DNA of 16,380 nucleotides from Candidatus Microgenomates bacterium. GTDB lineage: Bacteria; Patescibacteriota; Microgenomatia; 2-02-FULL-39-11. The stretch is taken from NCBI GenBank assembly GCA_022866885.1, contig JALHWS010000126.1, forward strand, positions 1 to 16,380. The letters run 5' to 3'. Shown here piece after piece: positions 1-7,208 of this stretch. The notes under the pieces were generated by a model, which searched no databases, was not told the DNA's origin, and saw nothing but the letters and a program-made list of their open reading frames with translations. Position numbers and translations under genes: made by a program. Every line of letters starts with the position of its first letter. The stretch's first letter is position 1.

Positions 1-275
1 AGTTTCGGCATATAGATGACGGCCGAATTATCACTATTAACAAATGTTTCGCCAAAAGCGGGCAACGCGGTCGGATAAGCTTTTTTATCGTTGTAATAAA
101 TCTCCAAAGCCTTGGCGACCGATTCCAAATCCTGTTTTCTCCGGCTGTCACGGCCTTTACTAAGCGAAGAAAAGAAATTTCCCCACAAAGCGCCGCTGAT
201 GATGGCAATGATCGCCATGCCGATAATCAGTTCAATTAGGGTAAAACCGGAAAGAGGTTGTATGTTATTTTTCAT
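1..275 (-). CDS. Type IV pilin-like protein, N-terminal part (runs off left edge)
   Basis: Reading the minus strand from the ATG at 275 gives 91 residues before the window ends. The first 20 are MKNNIQPLSGFTLIELIIGM. This is a class III (type IV pilin) signal: a short polar leader, Gly10 before the cleavage site, Phe11 as mature residue 1, and Glu15 as mature Glu5, followed by a hydrophobic helix to about residue 37. The rest (Lys/Arg/Asp-rich SKGRDSRRKQDLESVAKAL, then a YYNDKKAYPTA segment) matches the start of the globular domain in small pilins and pseudopilins. The start overlaps the pilD stop as ATGA, so it is probably translated by coupling and is a likely PilD substrate. Whether it is a major or minor pilin cannot be told because the C-terminus is missing. 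Confidence 0.87.
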   Translation of the reverse strand, partial: MKNNIQPLSGFTLIELIIGMAIIAIISGALWGNFFSSLSKGRDSRRKQDLESVAKALEIYYNDKKAYPTALPAFGETFVNSDNSAVIYMPK

Positions 276-1042
276 AAAGTCAGAAAACGTTTGAATATTT
301 CCCACAATTGGTTACCCATAAACTGCGAAATAATGGTTGAGACAATCAGAAACGGCCCGAAGGGGATCGTACTTTTCATGGTTTTTTTGCCTGCTAATAT
401 CAGTATCAATGAAACGGCCGCCCCTGTCAAGAAAGAAAGGTAAAAAGCGACGATAATTTTCGGATACCCCAAAAAAAGTCCCATGAAAAAAGCGAATTTG
501 ACATCGCCGAAACCCATCCCTTTGCCCTTTGTGAATAAAAATAAAATCAAAAAAAATGCGCCAAAAACAATGGCCGCCAGTAAATGACCGAGAAGAAGAT
601 TCTGCTCGTAAAAAAGATCAAATAAGAAAGAAGCGGCAATGAGAACAATCAACACCTGGTCAGGGATGATCCGGAATTTTAAATCGGCAAAAAAGATGAC
701 GATCAAACCGGAAATGATAATTAATTGGTAATTGGTAATTAATAATTGGTAATTTTGATTATCCAAAAGATAAACCAAAACAAAAAAAGCTCCAGTCAGA
801 AGTTCAATAACAGGATATTGCCAGGAAATTACTTTTTGGCAATAGCGGCATTTTCGCCGAAGATATAAAAACGAAAAAAGAGGGATCAGGTCATACCAAG
901 CTAAGGTATGCCGGCAATAATCGCAGTGAGAACGGCCTGAAACGACCGACTTCCCTTTGGGTAACCTGTCGATCAGTACGTTTAGGAAAGAACCGATACA
1001 AAGACCCAAGACAAAAAGAAAAATTCCCGTCAAAATTGTCAT
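272..1042 (-). CDS. pilD: Prepilin peptidase / N-methyltransferase (A24 family)
   Basis: This 256-residue polytopic membrane protein has the full bacterial PilD layout. It has an N-terminal GSFLNVLIDRLP motif (residues 18-28), two CxxC pairs (C40/C43 and C65/C68) forming the zinc-binding cytoplasmic loop, and the two catalytic aspartates of aspartic prepilin peptidases in ADLKFRIIPD (D120) and GFGDVK (D180). The family cleaves pilin leaders after Gly and methylates the new N-terminus at the inner membrane. Its start overlaps the upstream glycosyltransferase stop (ATGA, 1042-1039) and its stop overlaps the next pilin start (ATGA, 275-272), so all three are probably one transcript. The coding sequence contains a 7-bp tandem repeat (residues about 96-107) just before the helix carrying D120. 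Confidence 0.96.
   Translation of the reverse strand: MTILTGIFLFVLGLCIGSFLNVLIDRLPKGKSVVSGRSHCDYCRHTLAWYDLIPLFSFLYLRRKCRYCQKVISWQYPVIELLTGAFFVLVYLLDNQNYQLLITNYQLIIISGLIVIFFADLKFRIIPDQVLIVLIAASFLFDLFYEQNLLLGHLLAAIVFGAFFLILFLFTKGKGMGFGDVKFAFFMGLFLGYPKIIVAFYLSFLTGAAVSLILILAGKKTMKSTIPFGPFLIVSTIISQFMGNQLWEIFKRFLTL
723..757. repeat. Imperfect heptanucleotide tandem repeat inside pilD
   Basis: Five consecutive 7-bp units match the plus-strand consensus AATTGGT: three are exact, and two are variants (AATTAAT, AATTTTG). It encodes the loop QNYQLLITNYQL in PilD. The unit length is not a multiple of three, so gain or loss of one unit would shift the frame, while three units would be neutral. Confidence 0.75.
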
Positions 1043-2280
1043 ATTTCATTTTCCCGAAGGACTGCTCCGGCCAAAAACAGCTGGGAAATCAGGTAATAAT
1101 AATTCATAAAAGCCCATTTGTTGAAAAAAAACAAGGCAAAAAAGACAAACGAGGATAAAGAAAAAAAGGCGGCCAGATTATTCACTTTCCGCCGGTAGAT
1201 AAATATTAAAAATAAACAGATGATCAAAAGGCTAAGGTATACGCTGTAACCGAAACCGAAACGGTAAAGAAGGGAAAAGAAAGTCAGACCCTCATACCGG
1301 GGCCCAAAGGTAAGCTGCAGGGAAATGGCATCATGCCAAAAATCAGAAGGATTCCAGAAAAAAAATGGGGCGACGATCAAAATGATGGTCGTAAATACCC
1401 CAATTATCATTGGGATAGTTTTCCGAAAATTCCCTATCAGTTTTAAAAATAAAGGCAAAAGAAATAATGCATACTGTTTCGTCGAAAGGACCAAACCGAA
1501 AACCGCTGCTGATAAAATATTTTTCGGCTTTAAAGACAGCCAACCAAAAAGCAGTAACAGACATAAAATCAACGGTTCCGTGTATGACTGTTCTATCATG
1601 TACGGTGAGATGGGATTGGCGAGAAAAAGAAGAGGATAGATATAACTACTTTTCGATTTCTCGGTCATCTTAAAGATAAAATAGGCCGCCAAAAATTCAG
1701 CCAGGATAAAGGTGTATCTTGGATCATGAAAAATCAAAACTATTGGCAACGTTAGATAAACCATTCCCGGCAAATAAGAATAATAATCAGGGATGACGTT
1801 TTGGTAATAGCGGGCATAATTGACCGTATATGGATTTTGGCCGGAAACAAAAGCCAGAGCGCCATTTTTGAGGTAATCATAAACGTCGATGTAAGGATCC
1901 GGCGACGACCAAATCATAAAGAGACGCACGGACAAAGCAATTGCTAGCATGAAGATCACAATCCTTTTTGCGGGAATAAAGGTCGATTTGCCTATCAGCA
2001 ATAATCCCAATATGAAATTGAGCATCAGCAGAAAATAGGAAAGATAAACCAGCCATGAGTTGCCCTGATATAAACCGCCATAAACCACTATCGAAAAAAG
2101 ACAGAGAACCACCAGCAACTGTTCCCGGCTGATAAACTCTTTCCGGAAAGCTCCGTTTCTTAAAAAATATAAAATATATAATAAGGTAGCGCAGAGTAAG
2201 ACAGAAACGCTGCCCGTGGCGAAAAAGCCGCGGCTGAAAATATAGCCTGAAAGAATAATCAGATATAAAAGGTAGCTCAT
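1039..2280 (-). CDS. GT-C-type polytopic membrane glycosyltransferase (GT87/DUF2029-like)
   Basis: This is a 413-residue protein with many hydrophobic segments. A hydrophobic N-terminal third is followed by a loop with SSPDPYIDVYDYLKNG (D128, D132, D135) and SGQNPYT (146-152). An acidic loop after an early helix and a GxNPY motif are typical of GT-C enzymes that use polyprenyl-phosphate sugars, such as the DUF2029/GT87 and PIG-M-like groups. The downstream STKQYALFLLPLFL segment also fits. The sugar and acceptor cannot be read from the sequence. It is first in a tightly overlapping set with pilD and a pilin, which suggests but does not prove a role in pilin or surface glycosylation. A TATACT at 2310-2305 on the minus strand could be its -10 box, with no good -35. 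No strong Shine-Dalgarno is visible. Confidence 0.72.
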   Translation of the reverse strand: MSYLLYLIILSGYIFSRGFFATGSVSVLLCATLLYILYFLRNGAFRKEFISREQLLVVLCLFSIVVYGGLYQGNSWLVYLSYFLLMLNFILGLLLIGKSTFIPAKRIVIFMLAIALSVRLFMIWSSPDPYIDVYDYLKNGALAFVSGQNPYTVNYARYYQNVIPDYYSYLPGMVYLTLPIVLIFHDPRYTFILAEFLAAYFIFKMTEKSKSSYIYPLLFLANPISPYMIEQSYTEPLILCLLLLFGWLSLKPKNILSAAVFGLVLSTKQYALFLLPLFLKLIGNFRKTIPMIIGVFTTIILIVAPFFFWNPSDFWHDAISLQLTFGPRYEGLTFFSLLYRFGFGYSVYLSLLIICLFLIFIYRRKVNNLAAFFSLSSFVFFALFFFNKWAFMNYYYLISQLFLAGAVLRENEI

Positions 2281-2284
2281 CTTT

Positions 2285-2313
2285 TTAACTTTCTATGTTT
2301 AATCCAGTATAAT
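2285..2313 (+). promoter_or_regulatory. Sigma70-type promoter for the YfhO-like gene
   Basis: A perfect TATAAT (2308-2313) lies 17 bp downstream of TTAACT (2285-2290, 4 of 6 to TTGACA). Transcription would start near 2320, giving a leader of about 85 nt that contains the palindromic element. The complementary strand offers TATACT at the same place, so the region may fire in both directions. Confidence 0.6.
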
Positions 2314-2335
2314 GCGTAGTGACAAACAAAAACAA

Positions 2336-2402
2336 GATTGATACATTCGACTTCGCTCAGTATCAATCCTGAGCATATAAGCCGGAGAGTCGAAGGATTG
2401 AT
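2336..2402 (+). repeat. Palindromic repeat in the 5' leader, overlapping the ribosome binding site
   Basis: Nested complementary arms are visible: TTCGACT (2346-2352) with AGTCGAA (2388-2394), and GCTCAG (2355-2360) with CTGAGC (2369-2374). TATCAATC (2361-2368) can also pair with GATTGATA (2336-2343), and ATCAATCCT (2362-2370) with AGGATTGAT (2394-2402). The last arm contains most of AAGGA (2393-2397), the only Shine-Dalgarno-like sequence before the ATG at 2405. It may be a degenerate dispersed palindromic repeat that has become the leader. Confidence 0.65.
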
Positions 2403-2404
2403 TT

Positions 2405-4636
2405 ATGATCGAAAAATTGGCCATTCTCCTTTTTTTACTTATTCCGGTCGTCATTTTTTTCTTCCGCCTGTTTTACCCAAAAACCTCTCTTTTTATGATT
2501 CCCGATTTTGGCGAAAGCGACGTTTTGCACTTAAACTATCCTCTGAAAGAGTTGTTGACCGCTTCATTGAAAAAAGGGGAGTGGCCGCTGTGGACGCCAA
2601 ATTTAGCCTCCGGTTTCCCGATACTGGCTGAAGGACAGATCGGCACTTTTTATCTCCCTAACCTTCTTCTTTTCCGCTTTTTACCCACTATAACCGCTTA
2701 CAACCTTAATCTGGCTTTTGTTTATTTTTTATCAGCGTTTGGTACTTATCTGGTTTTGAGATTTTTTCAAATTGGCCGGATCCCTTCAATATACGGTGCG
2801 CTGGTGTTTGCTTTTTCCGGCTTTTTGACCGCTCATTTGGGTCATTTCAATCTCATCCAGGCCGTTTCCCTCACTCCCTGGCTTTTTTGGTCTTTTCTTT
2901 TGCTAAACAGAACACCAAACGTAAAGTACAGTATTTTAGCGGGCTTTTTCTTATCACAACAGATTTTCACCGGCCATTTTTACATCGTTTTTATCAGCCT
3001 GGTGGGAGTAGTTTTTTATCTTATCGTGAACAATTGGTCTAATTCCACTAATTTGACTAATTGGATAAAATCAGGCGGATACTTCCTTGCCGCCTGTTTT
3101 ATTGGCTTCCTCCTTTCCGCCATTCAGCTTCTACCCACCTTCGAGCTTTGGCAAACTTCATCCCGGGCCAAAGGCCTGGATTTCGATACCATCACTTCTT
3201 ATCCTTACCCTTTCAAACACCTGATGACTTTTATCAAACCTTACTTTTTCGGCGATCCGGCCAAAGGGACCTATCCGCCATATTCATCGGAGTGGGGGAT
3301 CTTTTGGGAAAACACGGCCTACCTTGGGATTTTGCCGCTTATCCTGGCAGTACTTAGTCTCTTTCTGATCAAAATTAGACCGGTTAAAATTTTCCTGCTT
3401 TTGACTGTTTTTTCTTTACTTTTAGTGACGGGGAAGTATTCACCTCTTTATTTTATTTTCTCTTTTCCGCCGTTTTCTTACTTTCGGGTACCGTCAAAAT
3501 TTTTACTGTTAACCGATTTTTCTTTATCCGTCTTGGCCGCATTCAGTTTGGACAAAATCATCAAATGGTTGAACAAAACCGGCAGGTGGGCTAAGGCGAA
3601 AAAATATGTTTTGACTATCAGTATTTTCGGGGTATTTTTCTGGTTTTTTGCCGATGAATTCCGTTTCTCATACAATTATCCGCCTGTTTCGCCGGCCGAA
3701 CAATGGCTGGCAATACCACAGTCGGCAATCGCTCTGAAGCAAAAAAACAACCCCATGAGAGTCACCGATTTTGGCACCCCAATCGTATGGAATAAAGTCT
3801 TCCTCAAAACCGGCTTGCAAAATCTCGAGCCTTTTGTGTACTTTCGAAACGGTCTTTACCCCAATTACAATTCCCTTTTCGACCTTTCCCAAACCGGACT
3901 CAATACCGGCGGGCTGATCCCGCGCCGAAGTACCACCTGGATAACGATGGCGAAGTCCATATCATATGACGAAAAAAAGATGACGGCGACCGTCTCCGCC
4001 CTGTCAAAAAACGTCCTTTCTCTTTCCTCGGCGGATTTTCTGGTGACCCCTTTTGGGATAAATGATCCGCAATTTAAACTGACAGAAACCATTCCCTCGA
4101 CCGGAAATTCCGATTGGGGTGAGTTTAAAATTTTTCAAAATATGGAGGCGTTACCACGGGCTTATTTGGCCAAACAGCCGGTTATAGCCACAACGGTCGA
4201 GGAATTACAAAAACTTATTTCAGATCGTGATTTTGTAAAAAACAGGAAAGTCATTATTGAGAAAGAAATCCAAACATCAACTTCAGGAAAAAGTGAAGAG
4301 GTAACGATTATTTCTGGAAGAGATAGCGAAATAGAAGCACGTGTAAAATCAGACGGAAACAATATTTTAGTTCTAACTGATTCCTATTATCCAGGTTGGA
4401 TTGCCACTGTTGATGGTAAAAAGGCGGAAATTTTTCCTGTTAATCTCAATCAAAAAGGATTATTACTTTCATCAGGTGAACATCAGATCAAATATACTTA
4501 TCAACCAACTTCTTTTGTTTGGGGAAAGAAAATCACTATATTATCCGGTTTTATAATTTTTTTAGTGGTGTTTCTCTATCGCGGTTTTTCTCCTCGTAAA
4601 GTTTTTGGTAATAGGAAGCTTTCTCCCTGTCCTTGA
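2405..4636 (+). CDS. YfhO-family membrane protein (GT-C-like glycosyltransferase)
   Basis: This 743-residue protein has about a dozen hydrophobic helices. The N-terminal loop carries D34 and D39, then GEWPLWTPNLASGFPILAEG (58-77) and a FYLPN segment. This is the signature of the YfhO family, in which members such as B. subtilis YfhO and Listeria GtlB act in sugar transfer to cell-surface polymers. After the membrane region a soluble part (about 430-710) ends with DSYYPGW (659-665) and a VDGKK-type strand, also typical of YfhO C-termini, then one last helix. Substrate and product are unknown. The ATG at 2405 follows AAGGA by 7 nt. GC content drops near 4200 (see findings). The last 28 codons lie antisense to the 3' end of the convergent DUF2723 gene. 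A 9-bp tandem repeat encodes NWSNSTNLTNW (210-220) in a loop. Confidence 0.85.
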   Translation: MIEKLAILLFLLIPVVIFFFRLFYPKTSLFMIPDFGESDVLHLNYPLKELLTASLKKGEWPLWTPNLASGFPILAEGQIGTFYLPNLLLFRFLPTITAYNLNLAFVYFLSAFGTYLVLRFFQIGRIPSIYGALVFAFSGFLTAHLGHFNLIQAVSLTPWLFWSFLLLNRTPNVKYSILAGFFLSQQIFTGHFYIVFISLVGVVFYLIVNNWSNSTNLTNWIKSGGYFLAACFIGFLLSAIQLLPTFELWQTSSRAKGLDFDTITSYPYPFKHLMTFIKPYFFGDPAKGTYPPYSSEWGIFWENTAYLGILPLILAVLSLFLIKIRPVKIFLLLTVFSLLLVTGKYSPLYFIFSFPPFSYFRVPSKFLLLTDFSLSVLAAFSLDKIIKWLNKTGRWAKAKKYVLTISIFGVFFWFFADEFRFSYNYPPVSPAEQWLAIPQSAIALKQKNNPMRVTDFGTPIVWNKVFLKTGLQNLEPFVYFRNGLYPNYNSLFDLSQTGLNTGGLIPRRSTTWITMAKSISYDEKKMTATVSALSKNVLSLSSADFLVTPFGINDPQFKLTETIPSTGNSDWGEFKIFQNMEALPRAYLAKQPVIATTVEELQKLISDRDFVKNRKVIIEKEIQTSTSGKSEEVTIISGRDSEIEARVKSDGNNILVLTDSYYPGWIATVDGKKAEIFPVNLNQKGLLLSSGEHQIKYTYQPTSFVWGKKITILSGFIIFLVVFLYRGFSPRKVFGNRKLSPCP
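3032..3067. repeat. Nonanucleotide tandem repeat inside the YfhO-like gene
   Basis: Four 9-bp units each begin with AATT (AATTGGTCT, AATTCCACT, AATTTGACT, AATTGGATA). The period is in frame and yields repeated Asn-x-Ser/Thr triplets (residues 210-218) in a loop between two membrane helices. Confidence 0.7.
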
Positions 4637-6632
4637 AACAAACGGCGTAATTTAAGCTGGAAAGGAATAATCCTTCCAAACTGTCTTTCTCCCGCGACAA
4701 TACATTATCAATTGTAATTTTTGCCTGATCGCACATTTTTTGAGTAAGGTAAACCTGAGCGAGAATGACATGGGTGTCTAAATCTTCCGGGTAAAAACGG
4801 ATAGCCTCAAGAAGGCTGTTTTCTGCTTCTTTTAAAAAGCCGTTTTTTGCCGCCCAGAAACCAAATTCCTGCCTCGCTGTAGCATAAATCCGTAAATTAT
4901 CAGAGAGCATCAGATTCTTGAATTTACTTAAACTGCCGGCAAGCGGATCATCATAAGATGACCATAACCTGAGATTCTCTTCCAGAATTTTTTGGCCGGA
5001 AGGCAGGTCTTTCTTTTGGTAATAACGGAATAAAAGACCCCACGGCACCCAGATGCCGCTGTCGTCGGCGAAAGCCAACTTGCTGTAGATTGGGTATTTC
5101 TGATAATTTTTAGCCAATAAATCTTCAAAAAGCTCTTTACCCTTTTTATCTTTACCGGGCAGGTCCAAATCCGGATAATATTTTTTGAGAGTTCGGCCGT
5201 AATAAGGAGTAAATAGTTTGGTCAGGTGGATCAGTTTTACCCCCTGCCAGTTTTTTTCGGTGTAATAAACCGACTGGGTATCAAAAAGCGGGGTGTCGGT
5301 GGAGATAATCAGGACAGCGTTTTTTTCAACGCTTGCGAGAATATTGTGACCCAGATTTTCAGCAGTAAAGTCATTTCTAAGGATACTGATTTTCGGATAA
5401 TTAAGGATAAAAATCCCCACGGGATAAATAAACAGAAGGAGATAAATTATGGAAATGAAGAGTTTGTTGTTTCTACCGGAAGTAATTTTCGCGATTATTG
5501 CTTCCATGAATTTGCCGGCTGCGATAATTCCGTAAAGAACGAAAAAAGTACAGAAAATATAAAGGGGTTGGATAAACCGCTCAAAGGTTCCAACCAAAAA
5601 ATTTTCCACCAAAGGAAACGAGGCATAGAAAAGGAAAAAAAGATAGGAAAAAACAGCAATAAGGATGGTAAGGCAAACAACCGCGTCACGGCGGAATGAA
5701 TAACCGATACCGATTATAACCAGAATTAGTCCAAGCAACCGGAAATCCTTATAAAAGAAATCCAAAAAGGCCCAAAGATCAAGGAGACGCAAATAAGGTT
5801 CATGGGAGATGAAATTGCCGGCGACAAAAGTGCCGTATCCGGCCCTGGTAACCAAAGCCCAAAAGTCGGCTAAGGTTGGAGAACCCATCCAGTTGACTGC
5901 CGGGTTTTGGCCGGCGGCGGCAATCACATAATAATTGGGAGCTAAACCGCAGATGAAAAAAATTGCGGCGTAAAACAGAGGGGCGAAATTCAGTCCTTTT
6001 TTTCTTTGCCAAAAAAGGTAGAAAAGGCAGGGGAAAAGAAAGATAATCAGGTGATGGTGGGTCAGACTTAAACCCAGGGTAAAGAAAGCCAGATAAAGGT
6101 ATTTAATATTATTTTCCCGATTGTAATGAAACATCAGCCACAAAAGTAAAACGGTAAAGAAATTATTCAGGGCGAAAACTTCAACGACGCTCGCGTATAG
6201 CCAAACCGGGTAGAGAAAGGCGAAAACGGAAGCGGCTATCAGTGAAGAAACTTTATTTTTTGAAAGGTACAAAAACAGATCATAAAGAAGGATGACTGAA
6301 GCTGCCGCCGGCAGGCTGGAAAGTAATGCAATCCGCCAGGCAACCGTTTGAAATACAATCGCTTTTGAAGCAATAATCCCCAATAGGGTATAAAAGGGAT
6401 ATCCCGGCGGATGAGCAATACCGGCAGTGGCAATTGAAGCCACAAAATCTCCGGCATCACCGCCATAGACTGTTCTAGCCTGATTTGTGAGATATATAAT
6501 ACCCACAATCAGGCAAAGGGCTCGTCCGCAAATAACTTCATAGCAATTTGCGGATACGGCCCTTTGTGCCGCATCTTTATGCGGCCTAAGAAGCATTATC
6601 GGCCATTTCTTTATCAATAATTTCCTGCACAT
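4551..6632 (-). CDS. DUF2723 protein, O-mannosyltransferase-like GT-C enzyme with C-terminal TPR-like region
   Basis: The protein has 693 residues from the ATG at 6632. GGDAGDF (57-63) followed by a HPPGYP motif (74-79) in the first extramembrane loop is diagnostic of DUF2723, a GT-C family related to protein O-mannosyltransferases. About ten more hydrophobic helices follow, then a soluble C-terminus of roughly 250 residues that includes TPR-like helix pairs (the segment with FGFWAAKNGFLKEAENSLLEA and the one after it). The start was chosen because ATG 6632-6630 forms TAATG with the upstream pilin stop. A TTG farther upstream (6683) would overlap the pilin by 52 nt, and ATG 6596 is also possible. 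The coupling makes the pilin a candidate acceptor, but this is inference. Residues about 23-40 and the start of the first helix are encoded by two hairpins, which is unusual. The 3' end overlaps the convergent YfhO-like gene by 86 bp. Confidence 0.84.
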   Translation of the reverse strand: MCRKLLIKKWPIMLLRPHKDAAQRAVSANCYEVICGRALCLIVGIIYLTNQARTVYGGDAGDFVASIATAGIAHPPGYPFYTLLGIIASKAIVFQTVAWRIALLSSLPAAASVILLYDLFLYLSKNKVSSLIAASVFAFLYPVWLYASVVEVFALNNFFTVLLLWLMFHYNRENNIKYLYLAFFTLGLSLTHHHLIIFLFPCLFYLFWQRKKGLNFAPLFYAAIFFICGLAPNYYVIAAAGQNPAVNWMGSPTLADFWALVTRAGYGTFVAGNFISHEPYLRLLDLWAFLDFFYKDFRLLGLILVIIGIGYSFRRDAVVCLTILIAVFSYLFFLFYASFPLVENFLVGTFERFIQPLYIFCTFFVLYGIIAAGKFMEAIIAKITSGRNNKLFISIIYLLLFIYPVGIFILNYPKISILRNDFTAENLGHNILASVEKNAVLIISTDTPLFDTQSVYYTEKNWQGVKLIHLTKLFTPYYGRTLKKYYPDLDLPGKDKKGKELFEDLLAKNYQKYPIYSKLAFADDSGIWVPWGLLFRYYQKKDLPSGQKILEENLRLWSSYDDPLAGSLSKFKNLMLSDNLRIYATARQEFGFWAAKNGFLKEAENSLLEAIRFYPEDLDTHVILAQVYLTQKMCDQAKITIDNVLSREKDSLEGLFLSSLNYAVCFKDREKASYYQKLYEEKNRDRETPLKKL
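6514..6585. repeat. Two adjacent inverted repeats within the 5' coding end of the DUF2723 gene
   Basis: Hairpin 1 has CAAAGGGC (6514-6521) and TCCGCAAAT (6525-6533), which pair with ATTTGCGGA (6546-6554) and GCCCTTTG (6559-6566) around a 12-nt loop. Hairpin 2 is GCCGCAT (6568-6574), loop CTTT, ATGCGGC (6579-6585). Neither is followed by a T-run in either direction, so a terminator is unlikely. They look like an inserted palindromic element that is now translated, or a leader structure if translation really starts farther downstream. Confidence 0.7.
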
Positions 6633-7159
6633 TACTTGATGCACCAGAAACAAGCCGAGCCGCCGGCGGTCTGAGACACGCAACCGTTAACCATTTGTAT
6701 GCCGTCAGTACTAAACTGGGCATTCGGGTCATTCCTGAATGATTTTGATTCAGGCAGGAAACAGACTGAAATATTTTGCCTTACGCCATTGACATCTGCC
6801 GTCGAGGTCAGGAAAATTTTGCTTAAATTGCTTGATCCGGCCAATTCGATAAATTCCGGTTTCAATTCTCCGGCGCTGATGATCTGGTTTACGTAACCGT
6901 TTGGCGAAGAAGTCATGTTCACATCGGACATCGGCAAAGCTGACACATCGGTCGCCCAGGGAAATGCACTTTTTGTCGCGTAATACCGGATCGATGCGTT
7001 ATAGACTTCAGTAGTCGTATTTCTTCTTGATGTATCCGTACCCTTTTTCAACTGCTCAAAAGGATCAACGGTCGCCAGAAGTCCAACCGCCAGTGCTCCC
7101 AAAAGGGCAATTACGATCAGAAGTTCAATAAGCGTAAAACCTTTTCTGTTTGATTTCAA
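6632..7159 (-). CDS. Type IV pilin (probable major pilin)
   Basis: The protein has 175 residues if it starts at the TTG at 7159, beginning MKSNRKGFTLIELLIVIALL. Gly7 precedes the cleavage site, Phe8 is mature residue 1, and Glu12 is mature Glu5. A hydrophobic helix runs to about residue 29. The globular part is rich in Ser, Thr and Asn, and has Cys at 133, 160, 170 and 173, the last two in ACFWCIK at the very C-terminus. The TTG start gives a 7-residue leader and sits 8 nt after a strong Shine-Dalgarno-like sequence. The in-frame GTG at 7171 would lie inside that sequence, so it is less likely. The gene follows pilC in the same operon and its stop overlaps the next start as TAATG. It is expected to be processed by PilD and assembled by PilB and PilC. 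Confidence 0.92.
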   Translation of the reverse strand: MKSNRKGFTLIELLIVIALLGALAVGLLATVDPFEQLKKGTDTSRRNTTTEVYNASIRYYATKSAFPWATDVSALPMSDVNMTSSPNGYVNQIISAGELKPEFIELAGSSNLSKIFLTSTADVNGVRQNISVCFLPESKSFRNDPNAQFSTDGIQMVNGCVSQTAGGSACFWCIK

Positions 7160-7167
7160 TTTACATC

Positions 7168-7178
7168 TCACCCCCTTC
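7168..7178 (-). promoter_or_regulatory. Strong ribosome binding site of the pilin gene
   Basis: The minus strand reads GAAGGGGGTGA, one mismatch from the consensus AAGGAGGTGA. It ends 8 nt before TTG 7159, which supports that start over the GTG at 7171. It is one of the two best Shine-Dalgarno matches I found in the window, in keeping with high pilin expression. Confidence 0.65.
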
Positions 7179-7208
7179 GCTAGAAACTGTTAATGAACTT
7201 GTGAATTC

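Noticed and set aside
3032..3067. Short regularly spaced repeats as a CRISPR remnant
   Set aside because: The units are only 9 bp (7 bp in pilD) with no spacers, and they lie in coding sequence. They are short tandem repeats.
272..4636. TGA recoded as glycine, as in some CPR lineages
   Set aside because: TGA ends pilD, the GT87-like gene and the YfhO-like gene at the expected protein ends, and no conserved frame reads through TGA.
6633..6683. TTG start for the DUF2723 gene at 6683
   Set aside because: It would overlap the pilin by 52 nt. The ATG at 6632 forms TAATG with the pilin stop, a normal coupling arrangement.
7161..7166. Start-stop mini-ORF (ATG TAA) after the pilin ribosome site
   Set aside because: A six-base coincidence between the Shine-Dalgarno and the TTG start. 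Nothing else supports regulation by it.
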